Shown here: piece by piece, positions 53,601 to 64,000 of the stretch
How positions within the stretch are numbered: position 1 is the stretch's first letter
How the letters are laid out: each line of letters opens with the position of its first letter
Source: Tribonema minus
Taxonomy: Eukaryota; Sar; Xanthophyceae; Tribonematales; Tribonemataceae
NCBI GenBank assembly: GCA_017506865.1
Contig: JAFCMP010000058.1
Span: 305,628-369,627 of the forward strand
Direction: 5' to 3'
DNA length: 64,000 bases
Position numbers and translations under genes: made by a program
Notes under the pieces: generated by a model
Databases searched by the model: none
The model's input: the letters and a program-made list of their open reading frames with translations, nothing else
What the model was told of the DNA's origin: nothing

Positions 53601-56600
53601 TCCGCGCGCAGCGCCTGCCATTCGCGGAGCTGCTGGTCAACGGCGGCGCGACCGTCGCGTCCGCGCGCTGCCACGGCGCCGCGCGCGCGACCGCCGTCAC
53701 CGCCCGCGGCGTCGAGCTCTGGGAGCGCTCGGGCAGGCGAGTGCGGGCCTGGACCACGCGCTCACGGGCATCGAAGCGAGCACGGCCGGCGCACTTTTTG
53801 AACTGAGCACTGTGGTGCCGCACGCGGACGGCGCGGCGCCGTGGTGCCTGCTGCCGTGGCGGCAGCGCGCCGCCGCCGCCGCTGCCGCCGCCACCGCCAC
53901 CGCCGCCAACGAGGACCTCACCGATCTCCATGACGATGAGCGGGAGCTCGTCGAGGCGGCGCGCGCGCCGCCGCGCGGCGCGCAGGTCCGCGTCACCGGC
54001 GCGCGCTACGTGTTTCTCAACCGCTTCCTGGCGGAGGTGCTGGGCTGGACGAAGGAGCGCCTCGCGCCGGCGCTCGCGCTCGCGCGCCCGCGCGTCCGCC
54101 GCGAGGACCTGCTCGCCGGCAGCCCTGTGCCGCGCCTCTTTCTTGCGGCAGCGCGGCGGCGGCGGCGGCGGCAGCAGCGGCCTGCCCGTCGCGCGGCGCT
54201 GGAATGGGTGCAGGGTGCGACGGCCCCGCCGCCGCCGCCGCCGCCCGCCGCTGCCGTCGGCGCGCTGGAGATCCTGTTTGCGGACGTCGAGGTGCACCTG
54301 CCGGAGGGCTCGCGCGGCATCGACGCTCTCGTCGTGGCGGCGCCGCGCCTCACAATGCGGCGGCGCCACCCGCTGCTGCCGCGCGGCGTGCCGTCGCCGT
54401 TCCTGAGGCTGGGACGGTTTCCGCACGAGGCGACGCGCGCCGAACTGAGCCTCCTCGCGTACCATGATCCCGAGAATGCGCCAGCGGACATGCTGCAGGT
54501 GGCGGAGGCAGCAGCGGCGGCGGCGGACGCGGCGGCGGCAGCAGCGCGGGGCGAGGCGGCGCGGCTGCGGCGGCGGCTGCGCCTCGCCACGCGCGCTCTC
54601 GCAAAGCTGGAGTCGCCGCGAGGCCACGACGCTGCCGCCAGCGCCACTGCGCTGCTGGAGAAACGCGACAGCGGCGACGCGGCAGCAGCGCTCGGCGCCG
54701 GCGATGACACCGACGCGGCCGACCTCGTGCGCCGCGCGAACGCGGTCGCCGAGCTGCAGCTCGCCGTGGACGGCGCGGAGGCGCTCGCCGCGGAGGCGGA
54801 AGCGGCAGCGGTGGCGGCGGCGGCGGCGGTGGCGGCGCAGGCAGCGGCGGCGGCGGAGGCGGAGGGCGCGGGCGCGCCGCCGCTGCCGCCGCCGACGTGC
54901 CTTGAGCTCGCGCTCGAGGGCGCGACGCTCACGTCGTGGCGCAACCGCGGCGCCATGGCGGAGGACCTGCACCTGACGGCGCACCTGGCGCCGGGGGCGG
55001 CGGCGACGCCGGGCAACGTGCTGCGCCGCGGCGCGCCGCAGCCGGCGGCGGCGGCTATGTACGAGGACGTGTGGCGGCGGATGGCGCTCGAGGCGGACGC
55101 GGGGCCGGCAGCGCTTCGCGCGCCGCTGCGGCTGCGCATCCGCGCGGCGGCGCGGCGCCCCGTGGAGTGGGTCATGGCGCGAGGCCAGTACGCGACGCTG
55201 CTGGCGGTGGTCATGGGCAACTGCGGCGAGGAGCGCGGCGCGGTGCCGGCGGCGCGCGCGGGGGCGCGGAACCGCGTGCGCGCGGGCGCGCGCGTCGTGC
55301 GCGAGGCGCAGCGCGGCCTCCCGCTCGCGCAGCTGATCGACGTCACGCTGCCGCTGGTGTACGTGACGCTCACGTCGGACGAGCCAGGGTTCGCCGCCGC
55401 GGCGACGGCGGCGAACGCGCTCGCGCACGCGCCCGGCGGGGGGCAGGCGCGGGGGGGGATGCGGCCAGCATCCCCCCTGCAGGGCGGTTTCGAGGGGGGC
55501 GACGGCACAGGCGGCGGCGTGGAGGTGATTGCGGAGATCACTGCGCGCGATCTCTTCTTGGCGATCGACAGGTGCGCAGGAAGGGCGGGTTGCGCGGGCG
55601 CAAGCTGATGCTGCTTCGTATGCGCACGGTACATGCGTAGGCGCCTGGCATGCGCTCTTCATGCGCATCTCAGCACTGCATGCCGGTCGTGATTGCGTTT
55701 TTGTGAGTTTGAATCTTCACACTACTGATTGCGGTATGGCGTGTGGACTCTGAGGGATGCACGTTTTGGACCTCATGACCATGGCGCGCAGTGTCCATCC
55801 GCCAACCCCAGCCCTCTCAACTGATTAACCTGCATGCACGCATCACACGCGCCCGCCAGATGCGCGCAGGGCGCAGGCGCCACCATCCTGGCCGGCGCGC
55901 GCACCTTCGACATCGCGGAGATCACCGGCGGCGGCGACGGCAGCAGCAGCGCTGCCGCCTTGGCGCTGAGCCTGCGCCCGCTCCTGAGCGCGCTGCCGCC
56001 GCGGCACAGCGGCGCCGCCGCCGCCGCGCCGCCGGACCCGCGCGTGCGCCGCGCGCCGCAGGTTTGGTACGAGCAGCAGAACGCGGCGGACTACCGGCGC
56101 ATCGCGCTGCGGCTCGAGCGCACCGCGCTGACGGCGCACGCCGCGGCGCTCCTCCGCGTGGTGCGCTACTTCGTCGACCCCGTGCACGAGATCCGCAACG
56201 CGTCGCGCGCGACGCACCCTGACAAGTGGGCCGCCGAGAACCCGCGCAACCTCGACGTCGAGGTGACGTTCGACGGTGACGTGCACCTGCCGGATGCGGA
56301 CGCGGCGGCGGCGGCTGCCGCTGCTGTCGGCGGCGGCGGCGGCGGCGGCGATTCTCAGGAGGCGGCGGCGGCGGCGGCGGCGGACGCGCCAGCGAAGGCG
56401 CGGCTCGCGGTGCTGCGGCTGGAGGCGCGCGCCGCGCTGCAGTGGCGCGGCCTCGTACAGGCGGGGCCCGGCAGCAGCCGCGTGCACGCGGACGCGCTGC
56501 TGACGTCGCTGCGCTTCAGCAGCGGCGGCGGCGGCGGCGGCGGCGGCGCGCGCGGCGGCAGCGCGGCGGCGCCGTCGCTGCTCACGCCGGTCGCGCTCGC

Positions 56601-59600
56601 GGCACGCGTCTCGACGCGCGTCGTGCCTGCGCCCATGCGCATCGTCGTGGTGGGCGAGGGGGATGCAAAAGGGGGCGGCGGCGGCGGCAGCGGCGGAGAT
56701 GCGGGGCGCTCGGGGAGATGTTTGCGCGGCCCGCGACGCCGCTGCAGGACCGCGCCGTCGCCCTTCAGATGACGGAGCTGACGGCGGCGCTGCTGCGCTC
56801 GTGGCGCGTGGATGGGGCGCTGCCGCCGCCGAGCGCTGCTGCTGCTGCTGCTGATACTGCTGCCGCTGCTGCGGGAGACGGAGGGGAGGATGACGATACC
56901 GCAATGTGTCTTTATGAGGACGGCGGGAAGGCGGGCGAAGGGGGGAAAGAGCGCTGCGGCGCCTTGCAGGTGGGTTTGCGCTCCTCAGCATGGTCCCAGA
57001 AGGGAATCAAAAAGGCTAGTGGACTACTGTAATGCACTTAGCGGACAGTACAGTACAGTACACTGTACAGTGGACAGTGCACTACAGTACACTCGATGAC
57101 AGTACAGTACACAGCATGTACAGTGGACAGTGCACTACAGTACACTCTATGACACCACAGTGCACAGCATGTGCTCTGAGAAGCACAGAGGTGGCTGCGA
57201 GCAACGGCAGCGTATCAGCCCTCGCCAAACATGTCAAATGCTTGCATGTACTCATAGCGGACGTGTGTGTGCAGCTGCTGCACAGGCGGCGCTCCACCCT
57301 CTGCCCACAGCCCCATTCCGAAGCATGGCGGTAGTGCAGCTGCTCAGCCACCAAACCCCCATTCGCCGCGTTGGCGTCGGCGCAGGTGGATGACCTAGGC
57401 CGCTGCGAGGTGCACATGTCGCTGCCGGACGCACACCTCCTCATCGACATGGCGCGCGCCGCCGCCGCCGGCGCCGCCGCCGCCGCGGCCGCCGCGCGCG
57501 CCGACGCCGCGCGCCGCCCGCTGCTGCAGCCGCCGCTCGCGCCGCCGCCGGCGCCGCCGCACGCGCCGCGCAGCCTGGCGGTGTCGGCGCGCGCCGCCGA
57601 CGCGCGCATCGCGCTCGTGAGCAACGCGCTGGGGGTCCCGCTCTTTGCGGTGGATGCGGGGGGGGTGCAGCTGGCGCTGGCGCGGGGGCCGCCCCCCGCG
57701 GCGCAGCGGGCGTCCCCCTCGCAGTCTCCGCTCGCCGGCGACGGCGGGCTGAGTGGCGGTGGCGGCGGTGGCGGCAGCGGCAGTGGCAGCGGCGGCGGCG
57801 CTGTGGCGGGCGCGTCGGAAGGATCGTTCCAGGCGCTGCTGTCCGTGCGGTACTTCAACCAGGCAAGGCGCGCGGCGCGCGAGCGGTGCCCACTCTCTGT
57901 GTTGGTCATGCACGCTCATGGCGTTGTTGACAGCTTCTGCTACTTGTGAAGCACTGCAAATGTCAGAGAACACGTACGGCATGCGCCTTCGTATTGTGAA
58001 GGGTGTTACTCTGGCTGTCGAGTGCTGCCGCCGTGCGCTTCAGGCGTTCGACGCTGCTGCGTGTACGTCCAGCCCCCGAATGCGCTGCTTCCGTGGCGCA
58101 CCAGCTGAGCCGATCGTCCGTGTTGGTTTGTGGTCATTGTGCCTGACTCGATCGCTGAGGTACATGCAATGATTGAAGGGGCAGGGGTGTGAGGCAGCAG
58201 AGGCGACCTCCATCATGGTCGATCATAGGGATGTGCACATACATGCATACGTGCATACATCCTGTGACATACATAAAGTGCACCTGCAAGGTGTGAAACG
58301 TGCGCTGTGAGTCCCGCGTGACGCTGCGCTCGTTTGGGCGACCCTCTATTGTACGGCCGTTGCTGACGGACAGCACCTTGCGGTGCACGCTTATGCGCAT
58401 CTGCACGAGTCTGCGCACTCGAGCAGGCCTTGCGTTTGCGGCAGCTAAAACCAACGCAGCGTTTCTGGGGGTACTGTGTGCTACTACTCATGATGAGAGC
58501 CGTCCAGTGCCCGTGCTCGTACTCTTTGTGTGCTGCCACGTCGCCGCCGGGGCGGGGTGCGCGTGGCCTTCAGCTCCACCAGTACACTTCAACAGTACCC
58601 TCCAACAACGTTGCTGGGCGCTCTTGCCAGCGCGTGCCTCTAGCACACGTCACGCGCTTGACAAGCGACACAACGAACGGCCGCGCACTCGCTGAGGCGT
58701 GCCGTCATCAACTTCAACTTCAACTTCCAAAGACTTCCTTGCGACCCTGCAGGGCCTGTGCCGCTGGGAGCCGGCGCTGGAGGCGACGCCGCTCGTGGTC
58801 GCCTTCGGCGGGGAGGCAGGGGGGGACGGGGGCTTCACGCGCATCGAGGCGACGGTCATACATACCGCCAACGTGAACGTAACGCACGCGGCGGCGGAGG
58901 CAGCGCGCTGCGCGGCGGCGGCGCTGGGCGCCGGCGACGACGTCGCCAGCGACGGTGAGCGTCACTTGTTGCAGTTTTGAGAAAGAATTTGTGGTATGAA
59001 AATGCTCAGTATGCACTGCTCGCACTTGAGCAGTGCTGCAATGTACATGCCGTGGCAAATGCAGAGCGGGAGCGTCGCATGGTGGGTGTAATGCGGCTTG
59101 GCCATCTGAGAGTAGTTATCCTCTCCGCCCCTTGTTTCTGCCCCCGTGCCATCCCAGGCTGTGCGGATCTCACTGCAGCTCTACGCCTGCTCGCATCCTC
59201 CGCCAACCACCCCCTGCACACACACACGCTCCCTTCCACAAAAAAAGCCTCGGCAACCCCGCACCGCCACACCGTGTGCCCCCCCCCCCCCCCCACACAC
59301 ACACACACGCGCGTCAACGAGTGCGGCGCCGCTTGCGCTGTGGCTAGATGGCGACCCTGCCGTCGGTCGCCGCTGCAAGACAAACCACCGCCTGCGCACA
59401 CACACTCCCCTCTCCCCTCATCAACCCCCTCATCAACCCCCCTCCGCCCGCCGCCGTGCCGCCGCCCTCGCCTGCCGCAGGGCGCGCGCGCCGCCCGCGC
59501 CGCCGCCGCGTCGTCAATGAGTGCGGCGCGCCGCTCGCGCTGTGGCTCGACGGCGACCCCGTCGTCGGCTCGCCGATGCAGGACGGCGCCGACGTCGCGC

Positions 59601-59856
59601 TAGAGCCGCGCGAGGAAGAGGGCGTGGCGGCGGCGCGCGGCGGCGGCGGTGGCGGCGACGGCGACACGGCGCCGCGCCGGCGTGCGTCACGGTCGCAGCG
59701 CTCCCGCAGCAACGCTCAGTTCAGGTGAGGCGCGGGGTGTGTGGGGGGGAGGGGGGGGTCAGGGGGGGGGCTGTTTCACCGCACAGCGCTGCTGCGGAGG
59801 CGCGCGTCGCGGACGCAGCGCTCTTGCAGCAACACTCAGCTGAGGTGAGGCGCGCA

Positions 59857-59888
<32 letters not shown>

Positions 59889-62800
59889 CGAAGTCACCGT
59901 GCAGCGCCGCGGCGGCGGCGCGCGCCTCGGACGCAGCGCTCACGCAGCAACGCTCAGTTCAGGTGAAGCGCGCAAGGGGAGGGGTGGGGGGGATGTGGTG
60001 TCACTGCGCAGAGTTTGTGTTGATCGCATGGTGTGAAGCGCGCTGGAGGCGTGAGTGCAGCGCGCGGTGGCGGCGCCGGCGGTGTCATGGTGCGACACCG
60101 AATGCTCTTGTGTCGGAATCTCATGCTTGCAGGCGCTCCTGATCTGGACCTGCCTCTCGCCCCACCTTGTCCAGAAAAGAAACGCAGCATGCTGCAGCAA
60201 GTGCGCATTCGCTCTGCTGCTGCCACCCCTGACGCTCTTCCCGATCCCCGCCCGCCGCAGCGCGCTCGACCTAGGCGGCAGCGGCGGCGGCGGCGGCGCT
60301 GCCCGCGGCCACTTTCTCGCCCTGGCCGCGTCGCTGGGACCGCACCTGTACGAGTCCGTGGCGCCCATTCTGATCGACGTTGGCGTCGGCGCGCACCACG
60401 TGCGGCTGCGCCGCGCTGCTGGCCGCGGCGGCGGCAGCGGCGGCGGCGGCGGCGGCGGCGGCAGCAGCAGCAGGGGGCACTGGCACTCTCCGTCCGCGCC
60501 CGTCGCGGGCCCGCATGCGCAGGTGACGCTCCCCGCTGCAATCGTCATGTGCGATGCGGAGACTCGTGCTGGCGTTTGTTGAGGCCTACCAATGCCGGCC
60601 TGTTGCCATCTGGCGCACGAAGTGTTGAGACTCGTGCGACTCAGAGTGAGCGCGTGCCACTCTCTACATGTTTGCATGTAGAGTATAGTCTGCTGCCACT
60701 TGCAAGCGTCTGTCTGCTCGGTTTGCACGCAGACTGTGCCACTCCCAATTCGACGTGTCGTGGACTCCTCCTCTCCTGTTCTGTCTAGTGTGAGGTCATG
60801 TAGCTTGGCCAGGCCCACCTTTAGTGCGCCACGCGTCGCACAGCAAGTCAGCGCTGGAGGCAGCTCCACGGCGGCGCAGCCACGGCACATGCACGCGCAG
60901 CACCAATGCGGCAGCGCTCTACCCCGCGCCCCCCCCCCCCCCGTGCGCGCAGGCGCCGGACGCGTCGTCCGCCGCCGCCGCCGCCGCGCTGCCGCCGCGC
61001 TGGCTGCTGCTCGTCGCAGAGGTCGCGCTGAGAGGTCGCGCTGAGCGCCGAGGGAGCGCGCACCATCACGCTGCGCTCGCGCTTCACGGTCGTCAACGAC
61101 AGCGGCGTGCCGCTGGAGGTGTGCCTGCACTGCCCCGCGGTAGGCGGCAGCGCGGCCGGCGGCGGCGGCGGCGGCGGCGGCGGGGGCTGCGCGCGCCGCC
61201 GCTGCGGCGCGACTTCCTGCTGCTTCCAGGTCGGTAGTATGCGTGCTCAGAGACACTTGCAGTTGCATAGAGGAAGCATCAAGTATGATGCGCCCTTGAC
61301 AATCTGTGGCGCTGCATCACGACTGATGCTGGTTTCACCGTGTTTAACAGCAGCCGAGTGCCACTAGTGACATTCATACGCTGCTGTGCGGCTGCCGGCA
61401 GCGCAGCCTGCTGTTTTTGTGGTACACTAAGTACTGTATTGTGTACTGTGCATGTACTGCAAACTGCACGCTGTCGCAGTACAGGCCATGCCATCGTAGG
61501 CGCATTTCTTAGCTTTAGGGTTCAGATAGGGTTAGGGTTAGGGTTAGGGTTAGGTTAGTGTCAGCGTCAGGGTAGGGAGGACACCGCCTCACAATAACTG
61601 TACTTCTAGACCGCTCCACAGCAGCGGCGATGACCACAGTCGCCTGATGCTCGGGTGCACTCGCGCTGAAGTCCGGCTTCATGTGATGTAACAGCACGCG
61701 ATGGAGTGGTTCCAAGAGTGCTTTTTGTGTTTGCAAGCCAAGTCACGTGCGCTTGTAGCCGCCGCGTCCCCTGTGCTGACCTAGGTGCTGCAGTTGCATG
61801 TGGCTGAGCCACTTTCACATTCTCTGCGTCCCCATGCCTCTGCTACCCCCCCCCCCCCCCCCCCTCGCCCCCCAGCCCACACTGCAGGCGCAGCGGTCCG
61901 CGCGCTGCTGCCGCCAAGGCTGCTGTGTACTAACATCAGTAATTCGCATTGCTGCTGCGCGCTTCGCACGCACCAACCTGCAAACTGCAGGCACCCATTT
62001 ATAAACCGATACCCCCCCCCCCCCCCCCCCCCCCATGCCCCCCGCAGCGCCGCCGTCGGCGTGCCGCTGCCGCTGCTGTCGCCATGGCTGCGCGTGCTGG
62101 CACGCCCCGCGGACGCCTCCACGCGCTGGGGCCCCCCTCGTACCGTCGCTGCGCGACGCGGAGGAGCGCGCGCGCGCTGCGGCCGCGATGCCGCGTTTGC
62201 CGTGTGCGCGCCGGATGCGCGCGGCGGCTCGCTCTCGCGGCTCGCCGGCGCCGCCTCAGGTCCGCGCGCCGCTGCTGCTGCTGCTGCTGCCGCTACTGCA
62301 GCTGCTGCTGCTGCCGCTGCTGCTGCGGCGGCGGCGGCGGCAGCAGTGCCGCTGCGCGCGTGCGTGCGCTGCTGGCCCTGTGGTGGCGTGCTGTGTCGGG
62401 CTGATTAGGCCGCACCACTACGTTTCGCCGCTTCTCACGGCAGCGTTGATGGGGCCAAGAAGTCATTTCTGCTTGCAAGCGCATTGTGCATAATTGGCAA
62501 ATGCTGCAGCAGCTCACAATAGCCCTAATACGCTCTCCAATGTCACATGGCGGCAGCAGCAGGCGGACCACCACTTGTGACAATACATTATGTGAGCCAC
62601 GGGATTTGGCTGCCCAGCTCACGCCATAGCAGGATAACTGGATTGATATGGCGCGGCAAAGCCCTGAAAAGGGTGTGTATGGGTTTGCGCAAAGCACTAG
62701 ACATGGTGGATAAATTGCCTCCACTGCAGTGCTCATCTCCACCCCCCCCCCCCCTCCTCCTCTTTCCCCCAGGTACAACGCTTGCGGCGATCCTGGCGGC

Positions 62801-64000
62801 GCCGGAGTGGTGTGTGCACGGCGTCGTCGCCCCTGCGGGCGCCGCCAGCGCCGCCGCCGCGGACGCCGCTGCCGCCGCCGCAACCGCCGCCATGCACGCC
62901 ACCGGCCAGCCGCTGACGCCGCCGGCGGCGTCGCTGTCGCCGCCGCCGCGTCACGCGAGCGCCGCCGCCGCGAGGCCGCCACCACACGCCCATGCCGTCA
63001 GTTGCGACGTTCGTAACTGCCGCCGCAGCGCCGCCGTCGCCGTCGTCGCCGCGGCGTGCGAGCACGGGCAACCAGCCCGTAGCGGAGGCGGCGGCGGCGG
63101 CGGGGGGCGCAGTCAACTTTAACTTGAAGGGCGCGTTCGCGCGCTTCCAATCGCCGCCGCGGCGCGCGCACGGCCGCAGCGGCAGCGCGAGCGAGGGCAC
63201 GCGCTCGCCGCTGCACCCGGCGCCGCCGCCGCCGCCGGAGGCGCACTTTGGCCCCGCCGTGCCGGGCTTCCCGACGGAGGACGCGCCGCCGGGAGGGGCG
63301 CAACAGCAGCAGCAGCAGTCGCCGCGGCAGCGCTCGGCGTCGCCGGCGGGCAGCCCCGCGCGCGCGGGCGCGTCGAGCTGCGAGGAGACAGGTGAGGAGT
63401 GACGCGCCGCTGCTGCTGAGCGCTGATGCCGCACCTTGTTGGCGCAGCCGTGTGGTGGCGTGATAATTCTACGGGCTCTGATGCAGGCCGTGCTTCGTCG
63501 GGGGGCACTGCGCTGTGGTGTGTGCGGATGTGGTGGCGTGAGCATGCTCTGCGGGCTTTGGTGCTAGCGGCGCGAGGCCGCCGATGCCGCGACGCGAGGA
63601 TGCCTTTGGCTGTGATATCGGCAGGGGGTGAGGCGTTGCGGCTGTTGTGTGCTTGCTGATGCGGGCTCCGCGAATCAGGCAGCGGTCGCCCGAGAAGCCG
63701 GGCGGATGGCCTTTGCTTGCGGTGTCCAGTACATGCGCTACAGCAGACCCAGCAAAAACGGGCAAATGAAGCGTCCAGGAGCGCAAACCAAATGCAACAC
63801 TGATAACTGTGGTTTTGTCTGTACACACCACGGTCAATGCAGTCAGGGAACCGGTTGTCCACGCAAAGGTTCATTATTCTGGTAGCAGTCATTGGCCCTT
63901 GCACAGATTCTGGCAGATACACTCTTGCTGGGGCCACAACTGGGGCCACAACTAAGGTTAGGGTTAGGGTCAGGGCGAGGCCAAGCCGTGTTCGCACCTC
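50601..64000 (+). CDS. VPS13: VPS13-family bridge-like lipid-transfer protein, 3' end probably outside the window
   Basis: VPS13 proteins are long lipid-transfer channels at membrane contact sites. Supported exons: 50601-53375, 53612-55571, 55860-56969, 57386-57862 (GC donor), 58753-58954, 59481-59724, 60261-60522, 60953-61229; weaker: 62048 to about 62262, 62773-63391, the last ending in a GTGAGG donor. The N-terminus is chorein-like (LRISVGWGTLAVENVQFNTQ, then PLVLVIDGVDITLQ). Exons 57386 and 58753 join as LLSVRYFNQGLCRWEPALEA, then ANVNVTHA, which match the YYN...WEPLIEP...N-x-N-V-T part of the family. RVVNECGAPLALW and FTVVNDSGVPLEV resemble adaptor-binding (VAB) repeats. Long Ala/Gly/Arg insertions are present. 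Reading frame breaks near 53735, 56703 and 61031, so the sequence or model has errors there. The ATG at 50601 is the first plausible start. The exact paralogue is uncertain. Confidence 0.8.
57037..57175. repeat. ACAGTACA/GTACAGTGG tandem repeat
   Basis: Two units of about 65 bp share GTACAGTGGACAGTGCACTA and CAGTACACTCTATGAC. Many GTAC and GTGCAC palindromes allow hairpins. The repeat lies in the VPS13 intron 56970-57385. Confidence 0.85.
59300..59964 (+). repeat. 5' and 3' fragment copies flanking VPS13 exon 59481-59724
   Basis: Upstream, 59308-59380 copies the exon part encoding VNECGAPLALWLDGDP together with CA-rich intron text. Downstream, the exon end (RRRASRSQRSRSNAQFR) and its GTGAGG donor recur at about 59785-59843 and 59903-59962. 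Both sides of the junction-duplication pattern occur around one exon. Confidence 0.85.
59857..59887 (+). repeat. G31 homopolymer
   Basis: Thirty-one consecutive G directly after a decoy copy of the exon end and its GTGAGG donor in the VPS13 gene. It is the longest homopolymer I noticed in the window. Confidence 0.9.
61019..61044 (+). repeat. Exact 13 bp tandem duplication in a VPS13 exon
   Basis: GAGGTCGCGCTGA occurs twice in a row. With one copy the frame reads VAEVALSAEGARTITL and continues into FTVVNDSGVPLEV. With two it shifts by one base. Confidence 0.9.
61518..61556. repeat. Interstitial TTAGGG run
   Basis: Four to five consecutive TTAGGG units lie in the VPS13 intron after 61229. This is one of the cleanest telomere-type runs in the window. 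A further short run is at 63955-63975. Confidence 0.88.
61846..62034 (+). promoter_or_regulatory. C19 and C23 tracts before exon 62048 acceptor
   Basis: C19 at 61846-61864 and C23 at 62012-62034. The second ends 11 nt before the acceptor AG at 62046-62047. Like the others they lie on the sense strand upstream of an acceptor. Confidence 0.55.

Noticed and set aside
51707..55668. Very long minus-strand open frames (655, 716 and 542 codons) opposite VPS13
   Set aside because: They are Arg/Ala/Pro-rich antisense shadows of GC-rich coding exons and contain no family motifs.
59940..61268. 442-codon minus-strand open frame
   Set aside because: It overlaps VPS13 exons and introns on the opposite strand, is low in complexity and crosses the plus-strand splice sites.

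Overview
This window looks like nuclear DNA of a GC-rich unicellular eukaryote, most likely a microalga. A haptophyte-like lineage is my guess, but the sequence alone does not prove it. The genes are eukaryote-specific (GPI transamidase subunit, VPS13-family lipid-transfer protein, TRM1 tRNA methyltransferase). They are cut by many GT-AG introns and carry long Ala/Gly/Ser/Pro expansions. Short TTAGGG/CCCTAA runs are scattered through introns and intergenic DNA in both orientations. I found no rRNA, tRNA, prokaryotic operon or CRISPR array.

Layout. (1) 985-8341, minus strand: TRM1, tRNA (guanine26-N2)-dimethyltransferase, at least six exons. (2) 8342-8651: a 310 bp divergent intergenic region that probably holds a bidirectional promoter. 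(3) 8652-13449, plus: GPAA1/GAA1, four exons, 963 aa, phase-consistent. (4) 14706-18022, plus: a protein with nine Cys/His repeats of the form C-x-H-G-x-x-R-x-x-C, three exons, 290 aa. (5) 20379-47610, plus: a giant gene with 32 exons whose phases all agree, giving a 1496 aa protein. It joins a class-II glutamine amidotransferase domain (MCGN start, HTRFATS, HNGD) to a SIS sugar-phosphate domain (ISQSGQT, PAEPTS), a membrane region and a conserved C-terminal part. (6) 47611-50600: intergenic, with a roughly 1.1 kb imperfect inverted repeat around a small hairpin. (7) 50601 to the right edge, plus: a VPS13-family gene that appears to run off the window.

The most striking feature is shared by all five genes. 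Many exons are surrounded by partial tandem copies of themselves. Copies of an exon's 5' end plus acceptor lie upstream of the intact exon, and copies of its 3' end plus donor lie downstream. The spacers carry TTGAAGTT/AACTTCAA motifs. I read this as repeated tandem duplication across splice junctions, tolerated because one intact exon remains. It has left many decoy or alternative exons. The clearest case is a symmetrical 26-codon cassette carrying the amidotransferase HNGD loop: three extra open copies keep usable splice sites and two of them change the loop.

The genes are unrelated housekeeping functions (tRNA modification, GPI anchoring, lipid transfer) plus a putative amino-sugar enzyme. 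I see no sign that they form a functional cluster.
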